From NCBI RefSeq assembly GCF_000717715.1, contig NZ_JOAI01000022.1, positions 54,878-118,877 of the forward strand: DNA of 64,000 nt, written 5' to 3'. The notes under the pieces were generated by a model that saw only the letters and a program-made list of their open reading frames with translations, searched no databases and was not told where the DNA came from. This document shows, one piece after another, positions 57,952 to 64,000 of the stretch; position 1 is the stretch's first letter; each line of letters begins with the position of its first letter. This DNA is from Streptomyces sp. NRRL B-24484. GTDB taxonomy: Bacteria > Actinomycetota > Actinomycetes > Streptomycetales > Streptomycetaceae. Both the position numbers and the translations under genes were made by a program.

Positions 57952-58098
57952 AGGGGAGCCTCCGTGAGGTCGTCGGGCGGCCCGGGAGGGCCGCCGCGCG
58001 CGACCATCCTTTCCGCGCCCGGTGCGGGGCGCGTGCCGGGTCCTCGGACGTGGGGCCGAACGGGTGACCCGTAAGCCGTCCGCGTCAGCCGGGGCGCG

Positions 58099-59718
58099 TC
58101 AGCCGCCGAGCGGCACGGCCTGCGGGAAGCGGAACAGCCCGGTCGGGTCGTACGTGCGCCTGACGCTCCGCAGCCGGGCCGCGTTGGCGCCGTAGTAGGC
58201 CTGTTCCCAGCCGTCCAGCCGGGGGTCGACGTAGTTCTGGTACGCCTGCCCGCTCGCATGGGGACGCATCGCCGTCCACACCCCGTCCAGCCAGCTCCAG
58301 GACCGGTCGGCGTCGGTCCCGCCGGTCACCCCTGCCGGGAAGTTGGCGGTGTACTGCGCCGTGAAGAGGCCGTCGCGGTGGACGAAGGCGGTGTCGCCCG
58401 CCGCCACCCGGTTGATCGCGCCGCCGAGGGCGTCGAACGCCACCCCGGCGCTGCCGCCCTGCGGGCCGGTGCGCGGGTAGCGCTCGACCGCGGCGACCAG
58501 GGCCCGGGCGCCGTCGGCGTCGAGCGGCCGGGTGAAGACGTCGGACTTGGCACCGTACGACTCGCGGGGCACCCGCCCGGCCGGGTTCTGGCCGGGCAGG
58601 CTGCCCGGCAGGTGCGAGGCGGCCTGCGAGTACCCGGACACGCCGCCCATCGCCTGCATGGTCGCCAGGTAGGACGCCGCGTGCAGCTTCGGCGCGGTCG
58701 GGGCGACCGTCAGCCGGTCGATCAGGTCGGCCAGTTCGCCCTTCGGGCCGAGGTAGGTGACGGTGCTGCCCAGCTGGGTCCGGCCGTCCGCCCACACCAG
58801 CAGGTGCAGGTCCGCCCAGAGCGCGTCCGGCGCGGACGGCGCCCAGGCCTGCCAGGCGGCGATGACGGCCACCGCCTGCGACCACGGCCAGCTCAGGAAG
58901 GCGTACGAGCAGTCCGCGGCCGGGTGTGTCCGGAAGGAGAAGGAGGTGACGATCCCGAAGTTGCCGCCGCCCCCGCCGCGCAGCGCCCAGAAGAGGTCGG
59001 GCTTGGAGGAGGCGTCGACCGTCCGGATCCGGCCGTCGGCCGTCACCACCTCCGCCCCGGTCAGGCTGTCGCAGGTCAGCCCGTAGGCCCGGCCCGTGAC
59101 GCCGATCCCGCCGCCGAGCGTGAGGCCCGCGACCCCGACCGTCGGGCAGCTCCCGGCGGGCACCGTGACCCCGGCCGCGGCCAGCCCGGTGTAGACGTCG
59201 ATGAGCCGCGCCCCGGCACCGACCCGCGCCCCGGCCGCGTCCCCCGACACCCCGGCCAGTCGGCTCACGTCGATCACCAGTCCGCTCCCGGAGGACCAGC
59301 CGGCGTAGCTGTGCCCGCCGCTGCGCGCGGCCACCGGCAGCCCGTACCGGCGCGCGAAGGCCAGGCAGGCGGCCACGTCCTCGGCGTGGCCCGGGTAGGC
59401 GACGCCCTGCGGCCGGAGCGTGTCGTACTGCGGCTGGAAGAGCCGGCCGGCCGCGGCGTACCGCGCGTCCCCGGGGCGGATCAGTTGCCCGTCCAGGTCC
59501 TGGGCCAGCCCCGCCCAGTCGGCGGCCTTGGGCGAGCCGGGAGCGGCGGACGGCGACACGCTCACTGAGGTGGACGGCGCAGCGCCGGTCGAGCCCGTTG
59601 CCCGCGGTGAACCGTGCGGCTCCGCCCCGCCGCCCGAACACCCGGCGAGGCCCGCCGCTGCGGCCCCCAGCACGCCCGCCCCGAGGACGGCCCTGCGGGA
59701 GACGGTCCGCTCGTCCAT
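58099..59718 (-). CDS. Tat-exported FAD-linked oxidase (berberine-bridge type)
   Basis: A 539-aa oxidase. The N-terminus has a twin-arginine signal (SRRAVLGAGVLGAAAAGLAG) and a lipobox Cys (LAGC, about residue 28), so it is probably a Tat lipoprotein. The FAD-binding PP-loop domain has ARSGGHSYAGWSSG with the His that carries covalent FAD, then GLTLGGGIG and WALRGGGGGNFGIVTSF. The C-terminal BBE segment ends YDPTGLFRFPQAVPLGG. Such enzymes oxidise sugars or alkaloid-like alcohols using O2. The target is unknown. Confidence 0.9.
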   Translation of the reverse strand: MDERTVSRRAVLGAGVLGAAAAGLAGCSGGGAEPHGSPRATGSTGAAPSTSVSVSPSAAPGSPKAADWAGLAQDLDGQLIRPGDARYAAAGRLFQPQYDTLRPQGVAYPGHAEDVAACLAFARRYGLPVAARSGGHSYAGWSSGSGLVIDVSRLAGVSGDAAGARVGAGARLIDVYTGLAAAGVTVPAGSCPTVGVAGLTLGGGIGVTGRAYGLTCDSLTGAEVVTADGRIRTVDASSKPDLFWALRGGGGGNFGIVTSFSFRTHPAADCSYAFLSWPWSQAVAVIAAWQAWAPSAPDALWADLHLLVWADGRTQLGSTVTYLGPKGELADLIDRLTVAPTAPKLHAASYLATMQAMGGVSGYSQAASHLPGSLPGQNPAGRVPRESYGAKSDVFTRPLDADGARALVAAVERYPRTGPQGGSAGVAFDALGGAINRVAAGDTAFVHRDGLFTAQYTANFPAGVTGGTDADRSWSWLDGVWTAMRPHASGQAYQNYVDPRLDGWEQAYYGANAARLRSVRRTYDPTGLFRFPQAVPLGG

Positions 59719-59785
59719 GTGCCGACTCCCTCTCTCGACCTCGCGCCCCGCCGTGCGGCGCCCGCCGGGCGCCGCACACATCCGT

Positions 59786-60133
59786 TCAGGCCTCGGGATC
59801 GGTGACGGCCGCGGCCCGCAGCAGCGTCACCTCCGCCTCCAGTTCGGCGACCCGGGACTCCAGCCGGCTCACGTCCCGCAGGGCGTCCCGGCGTCCCTCC
59901 TTGTTGCGCTTGGCCACCTCGCTCAGGGTGTCCACCCGGTCCGCGAAGGCGTCGCGTTCCTCGGCGATCGGCTGCACGACCTGCAGCGCGACCACCTCGG
60001 CGATCCAGTCCACCCACGCCGCGATGTGCCGCTCGCCCTCGGAGTCCCGGAGCACGGCACCACGCAGCCCCGAGACCATGGCCGGGCCGATGGCTTCGGC
60101 GATGCGCTGCTGCGGACCGAACGGCTCGGGCAC
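59786..60133 (-). CDS. Small coiled-coil protein
   Basis: A 115-aa protein. The N-terminal half is helical (RIAEAIGPAMVSGLRGAVLR). From about residue 65 to 108 a coiled coil is evident (RRDALRDVSRLESRVAELEA with heptad Leu/Val). No family was recognised; it resembles small actinomycete proteins that oligomerise. AGGAG is 6 nt before GTG 60133. It lies 67 bp from the oxidase start on the same strand. Confidence 0.65.
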   Translation of the reverse strand: MPEPFGPQQRIAEAIGPAMVSGLRGAVLRDSEGERHIAAWVDWIAEVVALQVVQPIAEERDAFADRVDTLSEVAKRNKEGRRDALRDVSRLESRVAELEAEVTLLRAAAVTDPEA

Positions 60134-60574
60134 ACCTGCTCCTGACTGTGACGGGGCGGACAGCCACCGGTGAGCGGCTCCGGTTCCAACGCCGAAGATT
60201 CTCCCACGCACCGCACCACCACCCGTCCCCACCCGGTGACCCGCGCCCGCCCGACGCCGCCGCCGACGCCGCTGTCCCGGGGACTCGCCGCCGACGAGCC
60301 AGCCCGAACGGGTGACGGGGCGCTCCCGGAGGAACACCGGAAGCCTGAGCCCGCGGGACCACCAGCGGCGCCGCCGGGATGCCGGGCAGCCCGGCCGGAC
60401 GGGCGTCCGCCTCGTCGCCACTGCCGAAGAACCGGTCGTGATCCGGTCCGCGCCGGGCGAGTACGAGCCGTGGACGGCGGCCGGGGCCGGATTTCGCAAC
60501 CCGGGCGTGGCGGTCCGTCCGCACCAGTAGCGTTGCCCCACATGGGGGTTGGCAGCCGAGAGCGGGGGGCGAAC
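60134..60574. other. Intergenic, nothing assigned
   Basis: The region between two divergent small genes. Open frames here have no protein-like composition; no strong hairpin. Confidence 0.35.
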
Positions 60575-61033
60575 ATGCCGTCGGAACTGGTCACGACCGT
60601 GCTGCCGCTGGTCGGTGTCGCGCTGGGTGCAGCGGGATCCTTCGCCGCCCAGTACCTCGTCACGAGGGAGACCAAGAAGCAGGCGTCCCGCGCGGCGCAG
60701 GCGGCGCTCCGCGCCGAGCGCAAGGAGGCGATCCTGGCGTTCCTGGACGTCTGCCAGCGGGTGGAGCGCGCCGCCGAGCACCGCTTCCAGAACGACAACG
60801 CGTTCGTCGAAGGCTCCCCGGAGCTGACCCACGAGATGCGGTTCCGTCAGAAGTGCCTCGACCTCGTCGCCGGCCGCCACCTGGGCGGTACCGCGCTCGA
60901 CTTCACCGACTGCCTGACCGCCGCCGCCTACGGCCGCGTCCCTGCCGGCAAGGACGTCTGGACCTTCATCAAGGAGGGCCGCACCCCGTTCATGGAGGCC
61001 GCCAAGGCGGAACTCGGCATCGTCGCGGACTGA
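60575..61033 (+). CDS. Membrane-anchored hypothetical protein
   Basis: A 152-aa protein with one N-terminal transmembrane helix (LVTTVLPLVGVALGAAGSFA, about residues 5-24), then a charged helical domain (ASRAAQAALRAERKEAILAF) and a C-terminal helix ending EAAKAELGIVAD. This resembles small streptomycete proteins of unknown function that present a helical domain to the cytoplasm. ATG 60575 is preferred over ATG 60542 because GCGGGGGG lies just upstream. Confidence 0.65.
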   Translation: MPSELVTTVLPLVGVALGAAGSFAAQYLVTRETKKQASRAAQAALRAERKEAILAFLDVCQRVERAAEHRFQNDNAFVEGSPELTHEMRFRQKCLDLVAGRHLGGTALDFTDCLTAAAYGRVPAGKDVWTFIKEGRTPFMEAAKAELGIVAD

Positions 61034-61084
61034 CCCGCCACCCGGCCGTCGGCGGGCAGCCGGCCCCGGCTCCACCCGCCCCGG

Positions 61085-61870
61085 CTACCAGAACTGCGCG
61101 AGTGCACTCTCCTTGAACGGTGCCGGGCTGACCGACAGGTCGCCGGCGAAGGGGCGGTCGAGGACGACGACCAGGAGCAGGCTGAATCCGATCAGGGCGG
61201 CGACCGCCCCGACGAACACCAGCCGGATGCGCCCGCTGCGGCTGCCGTGGAGGAAGGTGAGCGGAAGCATCACCAGGGCGCCGCCCAGCACCAGGACCTT
61301 CAGCAGGACCGGGAGTTCCTGGTTGCTCTGGTCGATCCGGGCGCGCCGCTGCGTGACCACGTCGTCCAGGCTGGCGACGGCCTGCTCGTAGTACGCCTGC
61401 TCGACCGCGCTCTGCGGCTCGTACGAGCGCAGCGCCGTGTAGATGGCCTCCACCCGGCCCCCTGCCACGAGGTAGTCCGCCGTGCCGGTCTTCATCCGGG
61501 GCCAGGTCTCCTCGACGACGGTGTGCACGTAGTCGCGGACCGCCGCGTCGACCGCGGCACGGGGTCCGGCGGGGAACGCCCCGACGTCCCGGACGATCTT
61601 CGACGCCGAGGTCGCCTCGGTCGCCACCACCGTCGAGGCGGTCTCCAGCTGGGTCCACAGGTTGACGATCACGAAGGCGAGGATGATGCCGTAGATCGCG
61701 CCGAACATGCCGAGCACCACGCCGACCATCTCGTTGTGGTCCCCGCGGGCCAGCGCCGGGTACCGGCGGCACGTCAGCATGCTGCCGGCCACCGCGAGCA
61801 GGACGAACCCGCCGACGATCACCAGGGTCAGCGTCAGGGCGGAGAAGTGGTTGAGCAGCCAGAGTTCCAC
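61085..61870 (-). CDS. DUF4239 membrane protein
   Basis: A 261-aa integral membrane protein with four helices: two near the N-terminus (about 12-32 and 46-72, the second with MFGAIYGIILAFVIVNLWTQ) and two near the C-terminus (about 188-205 and 212-235). A long helical extracytoplasmic or cytoplasmic domain of about 110 residues lies between. This is the DUF4239 layout; the family function is unknown. Confidence 0.85.
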   Translation of the reverse strand: MELWLLNHFSALTLTLVIVGGFVLLAVAGSMLTCRRYPALARGDHNEMVGVVLGMFGAIYGIILAFVIVNLWTQLETASTVVATEATSASKIVRDVGAFPAGPRAAVDAAVRDYVHTVVEETWPRMKTGTADYLVAGGRVEAIYTALRSYEPQSAVEQAYYEQAVASLDDVVTQRRARIDQSNQELPVLLKVLVLGGALVMLPLTFLHGSRSGRIRLVFVGAVAALIGFSLLLVVVLDRPFAGDLSVSPAPFKESALAQFW

Positions 61871-62093
61871 GGCGGTTCCTGTCGGATCGTGACCGAGGCA
61901 AAACAGGACGCATGCGGATGGTAATCACACCGCCGCCCTCGCATCCCTCATTCACCCCCCTGGCGGCGACGCGACACCTACCGGAGGACGCCGGCCGAGC
62001 CGAACGTCCCTGTCCGGCTCCGGGGAGGGTCGCGTCAGCCGCGGACCGTAGGGTGGCGGCGATCGGCGTCGGAACGGGCACTCGGGGGGACAC
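61871..62093. other. Divergent promoter region
   Basis: 223 bp between the DUF4239 gene and the 224-aa gene. No palindrome or gene seen. Confidence 0.3.
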
Positions 62094-62768
62094 ATGACCA
62101 TGCATCGGCCAGGACTGCCGGAGGACCTTCCGCCGGCCGAGGAGCTGTGGGCGCGCTGGGCGCTGCTCGCCGCCCTCGAGGCGACCACGGAGCACGAGGA
62201 GCGCCCGCCGCGACACCGGACCGGCCGGTGGATCGACGACGACGGCCTCCACTGGGACGACTGCGGCTGCACCTGGTGGGTGATGTCCGACCTGGGCGGC
62301 GGCCGGTTCGTGCTCTACGGCGAGGACGAGGCGAGCGACGTCAAGTGGCACCGGCCCGCGATCGACGTCCTGGCGGGCGGCCCGGACTGGCTGCCCCACG
62401 AGGAGCTGCGCGACCGGCTCGAAGGCTGCGAGCTCGGCTGCGTCTACTGGTACGAGAACGGCGCCTGGGCCCGGGCCCCGTACCCGGACGACCTCGCCGA
62501 CGACGGCCTGGAGTGCGGCATGAGCTACTTCGTCGACCGCGCCGAGGTCCTGGACGAACTGACGAACCACCTGGACGCCACGGTCGACGGGCCGAGCGCG
62601 GACAGCCTCCTGGCCGACGCCGAGGCGTACCGGCTGGAGCCGCACGCGCTGCTGGAGCGCTTGGGCCGGACCAACCGCTACGACGATCCGCTGGACCGGC
62701 CGGCGCTCACCCGGGCACTGGCCCGCGCGGGCCTGACCGGGCGGTTCGCGGTGCCCGACGCGTCCTGA
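62094..62768 (+). CDS. Hypothetical protein
   Basis: A 224-aa acidic soluble protein, with Trp and Asp in the first half (DDDGLHWDDCGCTWWVMSDL, RFVLYGEDEAS, WLPHEELRDRLEGCELGCVY) and helical in the second. This looks like a SMI1/KNR4- or knot-free immunity-type alpha/beta fold, but the family was not recognised. The start is ATG 62094; no strong ribosome site was seen. Confidence 0.65.
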   Translation: MTMHRPGLPEDLPPAEELWARWALLAALEATTEHEERPPRHRTGRWIDDDGLHWDDCGCTWWVMSDLGGGRFVLYGEDEASDVKWHRPAIDVLAGGPDWLPHEELRDRLEGCELGCVYWYENGAWARAPYPDDLADDGLECGMSYFVDRAEVLDELTNHLDATVDGPSADSLLADAEAYRLEPHALLERLGRTNRYDDPLDRPALTRALARAGLTGRFAVPDAS

Positions 62769-63099
62769 CGGCCCGTAGGACGGCAGCGCGGCGGCCGGGC
62801 ACCGGGGCAGCCACGACGGTGTCACGGTCGCCGCGGTCAAGGCGGTTCGGGTCACGGATCTGTCCCGGCGGTCGGTGACGGCGTCGAGGGTGCCCGGTGG
62901 CGATGTGATGCCACGTCAGGGCAGGTCCGTGGCGGGATGCCGCGCGGCGCGGCGGGCGGCGGCACGGGTGGTTCCCGGCCGTACATGTCACAGCACTGTC
63001 CTGGCGGCGGCCCGGACGGAACGGTTCGGCCGGGCGGGCGGTCCTGGTCTTCGGAAACCCGCTCACCGAGCACCACCGCCCCACCTTGAGGAGAACACC
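62769..63099. other. Intergenic, nothing assigned
   Basis: 331 bp before the DUF4232 lipoprotein gene; no coding frame of convincing composition. It should carry the lipoprotein promoter. Confidence 0.3.
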
Positions 63100-63759
63100 G
63101 TGCGCGTCCGCAAGCTCGCCTTCGCCGCCCTCGCCGTCACCGCCGCCCTCTCGCTCACCGCCTGTCAGGACGACGGCGCGGACACCGCGGCCGGCGCCCC
63201 GGCCACGTCCACCGGTGCCGCCCCGAGCGGCGGCCCGGCCTCCGGCGGTGCGGCCCCGGGCGGACCGGCGTCGAGCACCCCGGGAAAGGGCGGCACCCCG
63301 ACCACCGCCGCACCGGCCGGCTCCACCGGGGCCGGTAAGACCGCCAAGTGCCGGACCGCGGACCTGACCATCACCGCCGCGGACCGCACCATCACCGGCG
63401 AAGCGGAGAACACCGTCGCGGTCGAGCTGAAGAACCACAGCGGGAAGGACTGCACGATCGCCGGGTACGCGGGCGTCGACCTGAAGACCTCCGCGGGCAC
63501 ACTCTCCGCCAAGCGCTCCGGCGAGCCGGTCGTCGCGGGCGTCCTGAAGAGCGGCAAGTCCACGTACTTCGACATCAGTTACCCGGCCAACACCTCGGGC
63601 GGCTCCGGCGTCCGGATCACCGGCCTGGTCGTGACCCCGCCGGACGAGACCCACCCGGTCACCCTGTCCTGGCCCGGCGCCGGCTCGCTGCCCGTCACGG
63701 ACGGCAGCGGATCCCCGGTGAAGATCGGCCCGATGGGAAGCGCCGGCCAGGGCGAGTGA
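63100..63759 (+). CDS. DUF4232-type lipoprotein
   Basis: A 219-aa exported lipoprotein. The signal peptide (residues 1-22, FAALAVTAALSLTAC) ends in a lipobox Cys. A disordered Gly/Pro/Ser/Ala linker covers 25-80. The C-terminal beta-sandwich (about 85-210) has KCRTADLTITAADR, VAVELKNHSGKDCTIAGYAG and GLVVTPPDETHPVTLSW, as in DUF4232 proteins of streptomycete envelopes; two Cys could form a disulfide. The function is unknown. GAGGAGAAC precedes GTG 63100. Confidence 0.85.
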   Translation: MRVRKLAFAALAVTAALSLTACQDDGADTAAGAPATSTGAAPSGGPASGGAAPGGPASSTPGKGGTPTTAAPAGSTGAGKTAKCRTADLTITAADRTITGEAENTVAVELKNHSGKDCTIAGYAGVDLKTSAGTLSAKRSGEPVVAGVLKSGKSTYFDISYPANTSGGSGVRITGLVVTPPDETHPVTLSWPGAGSLPVTDGSGSPVKIGPMGSAGQGE

Positions 63760-63841
63760 CGGCGCGGCGCCCGTCTGGCGCGCCCCGCCGGGGAAGGCGT
63801 ACCGCTTCCTGGATGTCGGCGAGAGGTCCTAGGGTGCCCCC

Positions 63842-64000
63842 GTGCATGTTGATGATCTTCAGTGGCAGCTGGACCACAGCCGCGGCGTCCTGCCCCGGCT
63901 GGTGGACGAGATCCTCGAACGGGGCGGTCCGGAGCCGTTGGTCGAGGCGGCGCGGGCTCGGGGCGACTGGTTCTGCGCGGAGGGTGCGGTGCGCGGGCTG
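63842..64000 (+). CDS. Hypothetical protein, N-terminal part (runs off right edge)
   Basis: The first 53 codons of a gene continuing beyond the window: VHVDDLQWQLDHSRGVLPRL then VDEILERGGPEPLVEAARAR and GDWFCAEGA. Helical, with alternating pairs that resemble a repeat of the TPR/Sel1 kind, but too short to assign. GTG 63842 lacks a clear ribosome site. Confidence 0.55.
   Translation, partial: MHVDDLQWQLDHSRGVLPRLVDEILERGGPEPLVEAARARGDWFCAEGAVRGL

Overview
The window is high-GC DNA from a filamentous actinomycete, almost certainly a Streptomycetaceae (Streptomyces or Kitasatospora type). The reasons are pervasive GC-rich third codon positions, an SsgA-like sporulation/cell-division protein, a secreted Rpf/LysM hydrolase, many small wHTH regulators, and the decayed remains of the tap-tpg telomere genes found on linear streptomycete replicons. 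Much of it reads as chromosome-arm or accessory DNA: about a dozen pseudogenes, two sets of duplicated regulator remnants, an IS3 orfA relic and one small inserted element. No rRNA, tRNA or CRISPR array was seen.

Layout. 1-12.2 kb: a stress/dormancy block with arginine deiminase (partial), an APC permease, an Rv1733c-type membrane protein, DUF4389, universal stress proteins (one intact, one wrecked), a DnaJ-type co-chaperone, a CtpF-like P-type ATPase, DUF4383 and a cardiolipin-synthase-like phospholipase D. A 14-16 bp near-palindrome of the form GGG(A/C)C-N4-GGCCC recurs upstream of most of these genes and resembles the DevR/OsdR dormancy box. 12.2-17.0 kb: STAS remnant, Rpf/LysM hydrolase, MerR regulator, small proteins, ParB-like remnant, cold-shock protein. 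17.4-19.4 kb: GntR tail, truncated tpg, multiply frameshifted tap and an MFS remnant, i.e. a dead telomere-maintenance locus. 19.5-23.3 kb: a TetX-like FAD monooxygenase flanked by two copies of a regulator-tail plus terminator unit, with a 21-bp palindrome upstream, then a small secreted protein.

23.6-33.5 kb: a secreted Cys-rich/SH3-like protein beside a membrane-anchored HTH protein, an SsgA-like protein, an amidohydrolase divergent from an XRE regulator, and a marR-membrane protein-NmrA operon with three visible operators. 33.2-37.8 kb: FMN-binding glutamate-synthase-like enzyme flanked by two GntR copies, an Lrp regulator divergent from an F420-type LLM oxidoreductase that is translationally coupled to a deaminase. 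37.8-44.8 kb: a GH16-like lipoprotein divergent from a MatB-like NodB/GT2 fusion, an orphan RsbV/RsbW pair, and a leaderless streptavidin-family protein.

45.5-56 kb: an arsenic-resistance island. It holds arsC-trxB, three ArsR regulators with their own inverted-repeat operators, an MIP channel, an ArsO-like flavoprotein, an ArsN-like acetyltransferase, a 67-aa protein with nine cysteines in four clusters, a flavoprotein with a Cys-rich tail and an MFS exporter. At its left edge a tauE-type sulfite exporter gene is split by a 956-bp element with terminal inverted repeats and a 6-bp target duplication that carries a GNAT gene and a 42-bp perfect palindrome but no transposase. 56-64 kb: an ImuA'-like remnant and ordinary genes (alpha/beta hydrolase, Tat-exported berberine-bridge-type oxidase, DUF4239 and DUF4232 proteins, hypotheticals).
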